NCBI RefSeq assembly: GCF_000281045.1 | Contig: NW_008246104.1 | Span: forward strand, 187,686 to 251,685 | Source of the DNA: Saprolegnia diclina VS20 | Taxonomy: Eukaryota; Oomycota; Saprolegniomycetes; Saprolegniales; Saprolegniaceae | Direction of reading: 5' to 3' | Length of the DNA: 64,000 nt | Shown: positions 33,061-44,356 of the stretch, in pieces | Numbering within the stretch: the first letter of the stretch is position 1 | How the letters are laid out: every line of letters starts with the position of its first letter | Program-made: the position numbers and the translations under genes | The notes under the pieces: model-generated | The model's database searches: none | What the model was told of the DNA's origin: nothing | What the model saw: the letters and a program-made list of their open reading frames with translations, nothing else

Positions 33061-34858
33061 TTATGAGGACGACCGCATCGTCCATGTCTCGAGCGGGTCG
33101 TCGGCCAAAATGAGCGCGCCAGCCTGCGTGATGTAGTTGCCCTTGAGGTATTTGGCGCGGTGCGACGCGAGCTTCAGGTTGGCGAGAAGCTGGTCGGCTA
33201 CGTATTGTGTCAAGCCCCACAAAAGAGACATAGAGGTGTGGCCTACGTGGAGGTGACCATGCGTGGCTCAAGAGGCCAGGCGTTTTGAAGCGAGCCTTGG
33301 CGTCGCGCATCGCTTCGCACTCGGTTCGGACGCGCGCAATCGTGTGGAACGTTGCGAGGCAGCTCCACACGTCCTTGTGCCCATGCTCGTTCGCGAGGTC
33401 AAGCGGGGACTTGCCACACTTGTCTCGTAAATGCGGGTCTCCCTCGTGCTAGCCTCCATATTCCGTAAGTCGATAGAATGATACATCAGATGATGGAGGT
33501 ACCCGAAGCAGGTGGACGACAGCGTCCTTGAGGCCAAACCGAGCGCATTCATGCAGTGCCGTGACACCATACGTGTTCTACAAACGTCGTGGCACCCCTC
33601 GTGAGCAATACGAGGCTCATACCGCGTGATTCGCCAAGGCGCCGTGTGTGAGAAGCACCTCTTGCGTCGCCGTTGCTTGCGTGGCAATGGTGACCCAGGG
33701 CAAGGTCTTCTGACGTGGCGGCACATCACGCCACGTAAAGTGCAACGCCGTGTCTTGATTCGCTGTTGCGAGCTGCGGGTCGGCGCCGGCCTGCAAGAGT
33801 GCGGTGACCACTTGCACGTTGTGCAGCCGGGCCGCCAGCATGAGTGGCGTGAGTGCGACGCTAACGCAGTCGTATCAACGCGCAGGATATGTATGGCTCA
33901 TTTACATACTCAAAGCTCTTTTTTGCCTCGATCGAGATGGTTTTGCGCAAAGCGTCGTAGTTGACGGGGAGATTGACGTCGATAAAATCATGCTGCGTGA
34001 CAAGCAAGACGGCCTCGCTACACGACTACAGTGTCGACTACATGGACAGCTTCTCTCGCACCGTGTCCGGCCTTCGAGGAGGGCGCGCCAGAACGCTTCG
34101 ACGGCTTGAATATCGCCTTGAAGAGTCGCAAGCCGGTGTTGCCGCGCTTGCGAGTCCTTTTTTAACGCGGCTCTACGCCCATTGTCGATAGGATGAGCGA
34201 TGGTTTGATACATGATGTACGCTTTGTCGTCGAGAACGCCGAGGAGATTGGTCGCCAAGAAGTGTAGCTTTCCTTGCTAAACACACATTTTGGCTGATAT
34301 GGATGTGGCGTGAAAGAGAACCTCGAGCGTGTGCAAGCAGTCTTCGTACGCTGACGAGGCTGGTGGAAGTCGACTGGTGGACGCCGACGACGTGTGGAGA
34401 AAAATGAGCTGCTTCTTAGCCGACGCCTGCAGCTCGCGCTCCTTCTCTCGGCGTAGCTAGCCAGCCTTTCTTTTGAGATCGCTTAAATGTGTTGCACCGT
34501 ACTTGGGAGCCTGGAATAGGGTACGGGTGTTTGATGGACCGCAAATGGTACATGCCCGTCGTATCGACGGGCCCGAGTGGCGGTGCTGAAATGGCTGCGA
34601 GCTCGCGCACTTCGGAGGCCGACAGAGACGGCTGCTTGTCGCTGTAAATACCCCGGAAGATTGTCGGGTCGTTTGGTGCTGCAACGTCGACAAGGTGCTG
34701 CAGTTGATGCTGCATAGCATTGGTTTGGGTCACGCGAACATCCTGCTCGCCACCGGTTAGAGTGAAGAGAGAGGGTTGCGTATCGCACGTACGGTCTCTT
34801 GTCGAATCCTCTCGCGCGTCAAGAGCTCGCCCTTCGTGAGCTGGCGCCGCGGGCCCAT
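33061..34858 (-). CDS. Ankyrin-repeat protein
   Basis: Nine exons, 5' to 3': 34793-34858, 34503-34742, 34322-34456, 34062-34276, 33910-34017, 33623-33860, 33503-33577, 33247-33448, 33061-33197 (471 residues). The N-terminal half is helical and charged (LRREKERELQASAKKQ, then a long helix through residues 150-220). The C-terminal half has ankyrin repeats: VALTPLMLAARLHNVQVVTA, then TYGVTALHECARFGLKDAVV, then LRDKCGKSPLDLANEHGHKD. No enzymatic domain. Ankyrin repeats mediate protein contacts; partner unknown. The acceptor of exon 2 could be 34742 or 34745. A longer read-through of exon 8 also stays open, but splicing gives a better C-terminus. Confidence 0.85.
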
Positions 34859-35777
34859 CCTGGCGCTACCCACGGTTTCAAGATCTAAAAACATCCTCTT
34901 TCAATAGCATGCCATTGTGGCATTTGCTAAGGTCAATGATCATTAGTTCACCGGGTCAGCACGGGAGCTGATTGGAGCGAAGTGTTTGCTAGTGACTATA
35001 GTAAGCTTAATACGAGGATGCGACTAGCCCTCCTATGGATCTAAGCGCGTAGCACGCTCTGGTACATCCTGTCGCGCTTTCACATGTAAGAAAGGCAGCC
35101 CTCGAAATTCCAGACGTATCTCTGGGCGCGAAAAGAAGACCAGATTCATGTCTGATTCGGCGCCACACCGGTTAACGAGCTCGACGCTGCTGTGCAATAT
35201 GAATGATGTGCAATGTGAACCATGCCGCGTATCTGGAGCATCTTTGAACCTGAAAGCTGCAGTTTGCGGTCCAGACCATCAAGTCTCTTGATGCACAAGT
35301 TGTATAGTCAACTCAGTTCAGTGCTCAGCTCAGCACTTGATCTATGTAGCCAACTTCAACCGGCGCGATCTTGCGCGCAATCCGCGACTTTGTCGCAACC
35401 ATTGCTGATTGGTTGGTGCACTGATCCCTGCGCGCCGATTGGTCCGCTTTGCATCGTACGAAAAGATACTGCTGGTCGGCGTGCGACGTCATGCTTTTGC
35501 CGGCGCTGCGTCACCGCTGGCGTCCCACACTCGATATTCACTGGCCAAGAGAAGCAACTCGAGACGCACGCAGCATGCGGCTCCTCGCAGGACGCCATCT
35601 CGATGGTCGATGGCCTTGGAATCTGTGAGATTCCCATGTGCTCAGATCATGACGCGGCGCGAGAAGCCGGGCGTAAAAATAGAGAGATGCCTAATTAGGA
35701 CAAAAAGCCTCGCGTTGCCAGATCTTGGCGTTTGTATCCAATCGCATCTTGTTCATTTTCGGAAAGTCGCGAGCTCG
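34859..35777. other. Gene-free interval
   Basis: About 920 bases between the divergent ankyrin and TMEM164 genes. A frame at 35222-35698 has no domain. GATTGGTTGG and GATTGGTCC (inverted CCAAT) occur near 35408-35450. I see no further structure. Confidence 0.4.
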
Positions 35778-36943
35778 ATGGTGCTCCTGCGGGTCGTCGA
35801 CGTGATCGCCGACATCTTTGCGCAGATCGGACCGCAGCACAACACGCCATCGAATGAGCTCGTACCTGACAAGTTCCGCAGGTACGCATCCGCCTGCATG
35901 GGCGAACGCGAGGCTACATGCATCATCTTGTAGCAAGTGGTATCTCTCGCCATGGCAGCACGCATTCGAGTTTGTGTGCTATATGAGCATCCTCATCCCG
36001 CTGAGCATCTACAGCTACCAGTGCGCGATCCAGCACCCGATGTGGAGGGCGCAGCGGCCCGTGCGCAAGGCCACGCCCCTCGATTTGGCGCTTGGCGTGG
36101 GCACCGGCGTGTCCTATATCGCGGTACGCTCGTCCACGCCATGACCTGTGTTTATGCTCACGATGCACGATAGATTGTCTACTACAAGGCGCTAGCGCCG
36201 GGCATGTGGCGGCTGCCGTACGCGCTTCAGCCGTGCCACACCCTCACGCTGCTCTTGACGCTGCTCACCGTGGCGCGCGGCAAGACGGCCAATCTCTTGT
36301 TCCAGGTATTGCGACTCTGGCTCTGTCCTGATCACGCTCATGTCGCCGCGTAGGTGTACGTGACCATGTCATGGTCGTCGGTGCTGGCGCTGAGCTTTCC
36401 CGACATGAGCGACTACGAACACTGGGTGCGAGGACGTCTTGTGACAGCTTTGATGGATGGCTCACTATGCAATGCGTAGGGCGACTGCTTCAACTACTTT
36501 TATGAGCACATTATGATGCTGCTCGTGCCTTTTGTGCTTTGGGTACGGCTTGCGCACTCGCCTGCATGAGCCTCACAGACCGCTCATGTTGCTTATAGCA
36601 CACGGGGCGCTTCGACTACATTGGCAGCCCGAGCTGGATCATGTTTGGCTTCACATTCATCGCGCTCTACCACGCTGCGATCCTGCAGATCGTTGTGCTC
36701 GTCACCGAAATCAACGTGGCAACGCTCATGGTATGCTCTGATTGGCGGCGACGATCGATGACGAGCCGATGCATTTAGACGCCACCGGCCATCCTCAAGG
36801 ACATTGGCATTTATTACCGGCCGGCGCAATATTTGATTTGCTTTACGCTACATTGGCTCTACAACGGCGTCATCACGCTCGGTGTTTCGTCGTTTGCGGC
36901 GGCCTCAACAGCCAAGGATGTGCCGTCGCCCAAGCAACTCTAA
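35778..36943 (+). CDS. TMEM164: TMEM164 family membrane protein
   Basis: Seven exons: 35778-35881, 35934-36123, 36174-36305, 36354-36425, 36480-36542, 36599-36730, 36779-36943 (285 residues; human TMEM164 is 297). Several hydrophobic helices are visible, with family blocks LPYALQPCHTLTLLL, FYEHIMMLLVPFVLW, ALYHAAILQIVVLVTEINVA and IGIYYRPAQYLICF. The PCH and YEHIMM histidines sit where conserved polar residues occur in the family. Human TMEM164 is an acyltransferase-like protein making ether phospholipids in autophagy and ferroptosis; that role is only inferred here. Each intron joins in frame. Confidence 0.85.
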
Positions 36944-38690
36944 GATCTTGGACGGCTTGTAGACATCGAATAATAATACTACTCGTTCGACACCAATACG
37001 CTATGGTCGCTCGGTCGCGACGTGATCGCACGGCGGTACGGTGTCTACTGCAAGAGTAGGTCTTGTTTGGGTAGCATACCGTTGTGCCCCTGGCCGCCGT
37101 TAACTGAATGTAGGACGACTGCGGCTGCGCTGCAGGACATCGACGGCGGTCGTGAATATTATTAGCTGAAGGCTTGCGCGGCGATTCCAAATACACCAGT
37201 GTCGCTCGATCGATGAGACTACCTTCGTCGTTGGTGTTGGTGGTGACGCGAGCTGTTTGTGGCCCCTTTCAAATGCAATCTTCTAGGGTACAGACGATGG
37301 TTTGCGACCGTGGTATGTCGTCTTGCCACGCATCTTTCAGCTTTACCAAGACAAATGACCAACTGGACCCGTGCTTGGTAGCAGTGCCCATTCGTGTACC
37401 TGGATCTCGGGAAGCATTTTCGCGCCAAGTGTCATTTCCAAGTCATGCTCCTACCTGCAGCAAGCCCTACATGACCACCAGTTCTTATATACATGTGGCG
37501 GCGCCTAGACACACGATGCACCCCCTAATGATGACTTGCAGGCGCCCCGCAATGTTCTCCCTCCTAGCCACTCCTAGCCACACGATAAAGTCATTACTTC
37601 TTTGGCTTGGCACCGCGTTTTGCTGTGAAATCGCTCCGACAAGAATATTCTAAAGGTCACTTGCGACCTCCATCATGGACAGTGTGATAGCTCCAGACGT
37701 CGAGGTGCGCGAGACGTCGAGTCGCCGGCAGCTCGGGAAACCATGTATCCCTTGGATGGTTGCTTTTGCTGTGTCAAGTGCTCAATCCTTGGCGCAGGAA
37801 ACCGAGAGGCGGCCATTACTTGGAGGCCGCTTTACGCGAAAATGCAGTATGGCGTTGGCAATGATAGACGTGGAGGCAACTTGGTCGCTTGCTTTCAGTG
37901 TTTGGGAGTGTCCTTGGTATTGTCCTTGGGTACATGCAGTACGTCCGCTCCCCGAGTTTCTGCTTGATTTGGTGCCCGCGTAATAACGTTCTGCGAAGGG
38001 TAGTCGACTGATTTGGGCGAATCAACCACATCAAGTGGGTGGGCTGATCTTTGCAACGCTCAGCCAACTCGAACAGTTGGACGCACCGCCTTCCAGTCCA
38101 ACGTGATGTACTGTGTCGGGAAGCGTCCCGTCTGAGATCGGGTGGCACGGCCGACCGCCGTGTACAGCCGAGACGAACAGCTCAACTACTGCTGGTAGGG
38201 CGACATGCCTTTGCATTGCACCTAAAATGGTCTCAAGATACCTACTGCCTAGTACCAACACGTCTGCGTCAGTGTCTGCGTCCCGACCATCTGTGTTGAA
38301 TCCCAGAGCTTCCCAGAGCCGAAACAAACGAGCATTCTCAGATCAACGCCAGCACATGTCTAAGAGACCTGCAGCATCCACGCACCACTGTACCGTTTGA
38401 TGAGAGTGTAGTGGACTCTCAGTGACTCGCCGCCAGCTCTCGCCGCCAAGATTGTCTGTCGTTCTGAACGAATTGCTCGGATTCCGCCACCGGAGCCTGC
38501 CACCGGCAGCGTACAGGCAACCAAATGTAAAAAAGTAAACAATGCCAATGATTTTCGTGTGAGGCTACATGCAGTACCGGTACCGCCCGCTTACAAGTAC
38601 CAAGGGTCAATAAACAGTATATTGACCCTTTCCAGTACGAGTGCTGTGTTTCTCGGAATTCTGAAGTTGCAAAGAAAAACAAAAATGAAT
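36944..38690. other. Long gene-free interval
   Basis: About 1.75 kb with only incoherent frames (up to 159 codons) on both strands. No domain, no repeat family and no rRNA or snRNA signature recognised. It is one of the two largest empty stretches and could hold a non-coding RNA or decayed sequence. Confidence 0.4.
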
Positions 38691-38763
38691 AGTCCCCAGC
38701 GGGACTCGAACCCGCAATCTCCGCCTTCGGAGAGCGACGCCTTATCCATTAGGCCATGGGGAC
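38691..38763 (-). tRNA. tRNA-Arg (anticodon CCG)
   Basis: On the minus strand the 73-nt sequence folds as a cloverleaf: acceptor GTCCCCA/TGGGGAC (7 pairs), D stem GCCT/AGGC, anticodon stem TCGCT/GGCGG with loop CTCCGAA (anticodon CCG, preceded by T33), and T stem GCGGG/CCCGC with loop TTCGAGT. No intron. A T-rich stretch follows within 30 bases downstream, suitable for Pol III termination. The CGG codon it reads is common in a GC-rich genome. Confidence 0.93.
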
Positions 38764-39093
38764 CCATATGTTCGAAGAAAGTACACATGCCACATGATTT
38801 TAAAACATAGTCTATGTAAAGTTGAAATATTCAAGGCAGCGTGTCTGTGGCCAAAAGTGTCATGGTCTTGTTTGTCGCTTGCGACGTTGCATTCTATTCC
38901 GCAGAACCTCGCTACTGCGTCCGTGAGAGCCTAGCGTGAGAGCGACTCTCGTCACCACACAACGGTACCGTATGGAAATCAGATTGCGATCTTCGGGTTT
39001 ATAATCAGAGAAAGGTTGTCGAGTCGCACGAGTGACCAGACGAGGATGTTCGGTCCCAACGGGCTCACTCTTTCTTTTGCCACGTTGTGAACG
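38764..39093. other. Upstream region of PNGase A gene
   Basis: 330 bases between the tRNA and the PNGase A start. The last 40 bases before the ATG are pyrimidine-rich with CTCACTCTTTC, like an oomycete initiator context. No coding signal. Confidence 0.4.
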
Positions 39094-40917
39094 ATGTTGT
39101 TCCGCCTCGCGACCTTGGCGGCGGTCGCTCTCGCGGCCGACAACATTGCGTCGATCGACGTGACGCTGCCCGTCAACACCAACCAAGTGCACTACGACAC
39201 CCCCGCGTGCAAGGTGGTGCTCATGGACAATTATGTCTTTGGCCATTCGTACGGGAAGCCGTACCAAGGCGCGTTCCCGATCCCCGCGTGTGCGTCCGAC
39301 CCGGCCAACTCGTTCGTGTATCTGCGCTGGTCGGCATCGGTGCCTGCCGGTCGGCAATTTGACCGCATCGCTGCCGTGTGGGCCAACGGCTTTGAGCTCC
39401 TCCGCACGACGACGCAGGAGCCAAGCCGCAAGACAGGTGTTTTTGCTGCAATATTTTTCGACCTGCTCACACGATGTAGGTGCGACGTGGGAGGTGCTCA
39501 AAGACGTCTCACACTACAAGGACGTCTTGGCGGCGGGCGGCAACGTCGTCGTTGCTCTTGATAACGTCGTCGACCAGACGTACACGAGTAGCTTCACCGT
39601 GAGTGTGACGGCCGAGTTTTACAAGCCCAAGGACGCCTGCGGCAGCGACATTCGATCGGCGCCGCTGCAGCCTGACAGTGTGCTGAGCATTTCCAACAAG
39701 AACGGGGCGTACGGCTGGTTCCAAGTGCAGCCGTCGACACCCAGCGGCGGCCTCGCTACGCTTCCGCGCAACCTCGATCAGCTTTTCCTTGAAGTCTTTA
39801 CGAGCCACCACGGGTGCGACGAGTTTTACTACACCAACCCGCCCAACGAGTACAAGGAGCCGCTCCAGACCAACTGCGGCAACGGAGCGTTCCGTGAGTT
39901 TCAAGTGCTCGTTGACGGCAAGCTTGTGAGCACCTTCTGGCCGTTCCCGCTCATTTACACGGGCGGTATCTCGCCGTACATGTGGCGCCCGGTCGTTGCG
40001 ACCGGCGCGTTTGAAGCACCGACGTACCTCGTGGACTTGACGCCCTTCCTTGGCATTTTTGTCGACGGGAAGGCCCACAATGTGAGCTTTAGCGTCGGGC
40101 ACGGCCTCGACTACTGGCCGACGTCTGGCAACCTCCTCGTGTACCTCGACAAGGCTGGTAACCAGACGCAGGCAGTCGTGCAGAGCCAAATGATTCCGGC
40201 CGCGGTCGTGCCCAAGGTCGTCGCCGATGTCCACGGTATGGTTTCCAGCGCTTTTTGAAATTGAGATTGAGATATCGTGCTCGGATAGGTCTCGACATGA
40301 CGATCAAGACGACGGCGACGCGTCAGAACGCCATTTCGACTCGCATCACCACGTCGCGCGGCACCAAATTGTACTCGGTCGAATCCGCTTACACCTTTTA
40401 CAACGACCAAGTGTACACCAACAACGCGTCGACGCAGTGGTTTGACCAACGTACGACCGTGACGACGACGACGACGATCACGTCATCGGGGGCGCCAGCG
40501 TTCAAGCGCGTCACGAAAGAGGAGTACCCGTTTACTGGCAACACGACGTACGTGACGTACTCGACCGAAGGTGCTTCGCTGCACGCCCCGGTCTTACCGG
40601 CCGTGCGGCGCAATAACCACCCAGAAGCTCTCGCCGCCGACGGGTTCCGGCTCAACACGACGATCGATCACGCGTTCATCAAGGCGACGACGTCGACCGG
40701 CGACGCCTCGGCCTTCCGCCTCGGCCTCTCGGATGCGACGGTCGCGATTCGCCAGCAAGCCGATGCGTACATGGACTCGCTCGTCGGCGGTTCGGGCAAC
40801 CATGTCGCGTACCTCGCGGCGTCCAACGCCACGGGCTGCTACTCGCATGACGTCGCTGCCTCGGTCGTGGGCGGCTACCTCAAGGACGTTCAGGGCACGT
40901 CGTGTCCTGCCCTGTAG
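39094..40917 (+). CDS. Secreted PNGase A-type amidase
   Basis: Three exons, 39094-39436, 39480-40235, 40289-40917 (575 residues). A signal peptide (MLFRLATLAAVALA) starts the protein. The body matches the peptide-N4-(N-acetyl-beta-glucosaminyl)asparagine amidase A family: YDTPACKVVLMDNYVFGHSY, RFDRIAAVWANGFELLR-type strand, the HHGCDEFYYTNPP motif and GAFREFQVLVDGKL. The family removes N-glycans from glycopeptides outside the cell or in the secretory route, unlike cytosolic PNGase. Potential N-glycosylation sites (NVS, NTT, NAT) fit an extracellular protein. Full length for the family; a degradative or host-interaction role is inferred only. A hexanucleotide repeat lies 110 bp after the stop. 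Confidence 0.9.
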
Positions 40918-41420
40918 GCTCGTACCAAGGACACGAAATGGATGTATGCGCCCTTGCTAGTCAATGCATCACTGGTTTTGAATAAATATGCTGCCGATAA
41001 GGTGGAGCATTTCGACGGCCGTGAGGTTTTCATTTTCATTTTCATTTTCATTTTCATTTTCATTTTCATTTTCATTTTCATTTTGGCCGATGGCCGGACA
41101 GTATGGAGATTTCGCTACGCGCTAACCACGACGTTGCAAGTTGAAGAAGAAGCTTGTGCGAAGATCGCAATCGTAGAATGATGATGGTCGTTTTAAACGC
41201 GGCCGGTCAAGATCGTCGCCAGCAGCTGCATGAAGTTGACAGGTACATGCATGAGCTACCGACGGCCGTCGCTTGTCCAAGCTCAGCCGATCGCTACACT
41301 GTGCATATATGCGCTTGCGTTGTCTCACATAGCATATGAGGCAGACGCAGAGAAGAGCGCACGCAGCAAAAGAGATTAAATTACGATCGACAACTATGCA
41401 TCCGTCTTCTACGCGCGCGT
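40918..41420. other. 3' region between convergent genes
   Basis: About 500 bases between PNGase A and the basic protein gene. It holds the TTTTCA repeat at 41027-41084. No gene seen. Confidence 0.45.
41027..41084. repeat. TTTTCA hexanucleotide microsatellite
   Basis: A 58-bp perfect run of TTTTCA (about 9.7 copies), ending ATTTTGG. On the minus strand it can be read as an alternating Met-Lys frame, which is an artefact of the repeat. It lies in the 3' region after PNGase A. Confidence 0.95.
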
Positions 41421-41843
41421 CTACACGAATGGGCAGTAGAGCGTCTCGTTCTTGAGGTAGCACGTCAGCTTGGTCACGGTCTTGCTCCGCACGTCGTCGT
41501 CGGACGACGAAAGCGGCGACTCGACTTTGACCTGGAGCGCGACTTCGCTCAGCATGAGAAGGTTGGTCGAGCTCGAGCTGTCGTCCGAGTCGGTACCGCT
41601 CGGCGCAAACGTCTTAGCGCGGTTCTTGCGCCACCACTCCTTGAAGTAGACGTTCCGGCGCTCCTTGTTCTTCTCGCGCCATTCCTTCATCTTTTGGAGG
41701 CGGTGGGCCTTGTTCTTGGCGTGGTTCTCGCGCTTGTACGCGAGGCGCCGCTCGCGGTTCTTGATGTGGTACTGCTTGCACTGCTCGTTGCGCCGGAGGC
41801 GCCGCGCCTCGGCCTCCTCGGGCGTCAGGACCTTCTTGGGCAT
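41421..41843 (-). CDS. Small basic Lys/Arg/Glu/Asn-rich protein
   Basis: Single exon from ATG 41843, 140 residues; an in-frame ATG at 41915 would add 24 basic residues. Residues 10-80 are a long charged helix with repeating blocks (NEQCKQYHIKNRERR, YKRENHAKNKAHRLQKMKEW, REKNKERRNVYFKEWW). A Ser/Asp-rich C-terminal part contains two SSSD(D) clusters and probable phosphorylation sites. No zipper or zinc finger. Composition recalls the partial protein at 1-180, hinting at a small family in this genome. Possibly nucleic-acid binding. Confidence 0.6.
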   Translation of the reverse strand: MPKKVLTPEEAEARRLRRNEQCKQYHIKNRERRLAYKRENHAKNKAHRLQKMKEWREKNKERRNVYFKEWWRKNRAKTFAPSGTDSDDSSSSTNLLMLSEVALQVKVESPLSSSDDDVRSKTVTKLTCYLKNETLYCPFV

Positions 41844-42460
41844 CGCAGTGCAGAATTGGAAATGGACCGCTATGGAGATCTTGGGCTTTTTTCGAAGCCG
41901 CCGATTGGCCCGCATCCGGAATTTCGAAGCCAATCCGGAAGCCGCGATCCAAAATCTCGAACGCGATCTTTGGATGTAATCCGCTAGCTTTGGGACAAGC
42001 AGGCACAGTTAGCGGCTCAACACCCAAGGAAGACGAAGACGCCGTACGCCTTGGCGTTGAGCTAGGCGAGTGCAGACGATGCACGTGGGTGGTGATCGAC
42101 CAACAGGTGTACACTCGGGCTGCGGAGGCAGTGGTTCAAAAATGATCGACAAGATTGCAACCGTTTCAAAGCCTTTCTCGCGTCTCCACGTCACCTTCTG
42201 GCTGTTTACCTCGGGTCGACGAGGCTTGCGAGGTCGCAGCCCAAGACTTTGGATTGAAAACACAGGAAGATAAATCTACTACGGTTGGACTACGACTACG
42301 GCTACAGAAGGGTCTACTGCTAGGTCTTGCTAGTGGTGGTGGTGCTCGTTGGGCGGGGTCGGCGGAGGCGACGCGTCGACGAGAGAAGGAGGTACGAAGA
42401 GGTGGCGGTGCGGGCGGCTTGGATTCCGTCGTCCAGCATGACGACGCGCGGCGTTGCGGC
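41844..42460. other. Gene-free interval
   Basis: About 620 bases. It includes GATTGGCC and CCAATCC motifs near 41903-41936, just upstream of the basic protein start. No other gene recognised. Confidence 0.4.
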
Positions 42461-43135
42461 TTAGGTCATGCCCAGATAGAGACACAGCAGCTCTTCATCT
42501 TCCTTCTTGACAAAGCGGCCTTTCACACGGAGGCGCGAGTCGGCAAAGTTCTTGCGGACGCCGTAGTTGATCTTGCGTCCCCACGTGCGGTGCTTTCGCT
42601 TCTCGAGGTATCGCTGGATGCGCTCGGCGCGGTCTTCGGGCGAGTAGCTGCCGATGCGCTTCGTGCCTTGGTCGCTGTCGCTCGAGCACCATGATGAGAC
42701 CGAGAGCTTGCGGTCGCGCTGGTGCGCTTGCAGCCGCAGATCGCACTCGCTGTCCTTGTCGAGCACGATGAGCTGGCCGTTGCGGCGGTGGTGGTGCGTC
42801 GGCTTGGCCTCGACGCTACTCGCGCCCAGGTGCAGCTCCTCGACCTTCATGCGTTTCAGGCCTTGCTCCATCTTGCGCATCGTGTCAATGCACCACGACT
42901 CGTCAATGCCCGTTGGGCTGCTAAGGATCTTGAACTCTTCGTCGGCGAGGCGCGTGAGATGCTTGAGCGACGACGTCGCGTCGGGCTTGGCGCGGCGCAG
43001 CGACACGAGCAGCGGCTCGACGTCCGAGTCCGAGTTGGACTCGGTCTCTGCGGACGAGAGCGATTCCGAGGCTTTGGTCAAGGCCATGAGGCTCTCGGCA
43101 ATCGAGATGTCGTCGACGGCTTGGAGCAGGAGCAT
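42461..43135 (-). CDS. CCT-domain protein
   Basis: Single exon; ATG 43135 gives 224 residues (a GTG further upstream is ignored). The C-terminal ~45 residues (about 167-211) are a CCT motif, as in plant CONSTANS and TOC1: ERIQRYLEKRKHRTWGRKI, NYGVRKNFADSRLRVKGRFV. CCT motifs bind DNA together with NF-YB/NF-YC and carry a nuclear signal. The N-terminal part is acidic and serine-rich (SSAETESNSDSD) with no B-box or receiver domain. A transcription-regulator role is inferred. CCAAT elements recur upstream of several genes here, which would fit an NF-Y type partner. Confidence 0.85.
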   Translation of the reverse strand: MLLLQAVDDISIAESLMALTKASESLSSAETESNSDSDVEPLLVSLRRAKPDATSSLKHLTRLADEEFKILSSPTGIDESWCIDTMRKMEQGLKRMKVEELHLGASSVEAKPTHHHRRNGQLIVLDKDSECDLRLQAHQRDRKLSVSSWCSSDSDQGTKRIGSYSPEDRAERIQRYLEKRKHRTWGRKINYGVRKNFADSRLRVKGRFVKKEDEELLCLYLGMT

Positions 43136-43530
43136 GGCGTCCAGGATGGTCACGCGAGAATTTCAAGCACTGAGAAACACTTTCGACGGCGACGCGGCAG
43201 AATGCAGGTCTCCGGCCTGCCGCCCGCCAAGACCTCTGCAAACAAATAGATTTTTTCTTTCCATACATTGGACGCCTGCGTTGTACTGTGAGATACCTCT
43301 ATAAACCCATAGGAGGACATTTTCGATATTGTCGACAGATGGGCGACGTATGCGTTGCCACAGGTTCACGTGTTTGCGCACCGCGCGGTTTTCTACAGCA
43401 TACAAAAGCCAAGACGACGTGTATTTCACACGGTGGGAAACCCATGGGCACCGACGCGCATACAAATTCCAAGAGCATACAATATAATGCGCCCGGTGTC
43501 GTCTGATCCGGCTTCTTGCCGCTGGCTCGA

Positions 43531-43549
43531 TTTTATTTTATTTTATTTT
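43531..43549. repeat. Short TTTTA pentanucleotide run
   Basis: About 3.8 perfect copies of TTTTA in the gene-free region upstream of the Rieske gene. Confidence 0.8.
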
Positions 43550-44345
43550 CGATCTTTTTTGGTCAGAGACACGTGGCAACGCATACAAAGCCCAAGTCGG
43601 CGACGTAACGGGGCGCGTGAAAAAACCGCGAATCTTGGATCATGCCGATTTCGCCGCCGCTGAGCGCCACGCGCCGCGTGCCAATTGGAGGTTGCAAATG
43701 CATCTTCTCGCGCGCCGCCACTGCAGTCAGTACGCCGCCTTGCCCAGACATCATGTGCGTGTAGAGGAGCGTCGTTTCGGGGATCACGCGGGACGCTGAA
43801 ACGCCGGACGAGGACTGCAGAATTCGGTTGCACCGTGGCACGACGCCACAAGCTTCTTCACACGGTTACTAGCACTCGGCGAGCATTTCGATAGGCGGTC
43901 CCACGCGCATCACGTCTTCTCGGAATGCTGCTCCTGCAACGTGCCGGAGCTGCCAGGCTTGTTCATGGCGCACGGCGACGTGATACCGCAGTGAACAAGC
44001 GTTCGCTGACGTCACAGGTTGGAGGAGCAAAGGCCAAACTGATGTGTGCTCTTTGCTGTAAACGATAATAGTGTGCGATGCGAGCCCGCGGCAGGAGCCA
44101 ACCCATAAGCGAAGTGCTACGACTCAGAGCTCATAGATATCTCCTTTACGACGATGTAGGCTAGTTCCACCAACGTATTATTGACGCTGTTTCACGTGAC
44201 GATTTAGATGGTGGTGCCACGAGAGAAGCCTTGGACCTGCTTCAACCACACTATTTTTGTTGCATTAGGAGAAGGCCTTATCTCAGGACACAATTCGGCG
44301 CAACGTGTGCACGGTGCCTGATTTGGAATCAAGATACTCGGCTGA

Positions 44346-44356
44346 CCAATCAGCGT
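44346..44356 (+). promoter_or_regulatory. CCAAT box upstream of Rieske oxygenase gene
   Basis: CCAATCAGCGT, identical to the element at 5708-5718, lies 63 bp before the ATG at 44409. The regulatory role is inferred from position and identity. Confidence 0.4.

Noticed and set aside
32999-33370. Long read-through C-terminus of the ankyrin gene overlapping the convergent M96-like gene
   Set aside because: A 49-nt GT-AG intron (33198-33246) gives a better C-terminus and removes the overlap.
36944-38690. Hidden gene or CRISPR-like array in the long empty interval
   Set aside because: Searched by eye for spaced repeats, splice-joined frames and tRNA folds; none found apart from the tRNA-Arg just beyond its end.
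40890-41081. Minus-strand Met-Lys repeat frame
   Set aside because: It is only the translation of the TTTTCA microsatellite.
43563-43841. Minus-strand 92-codon frame as a gene
   Set aside because: No domain, no extension by splicing, and isolated in a gene-poor stretch. Could be a fragment of an old gene, but I cannot support it.
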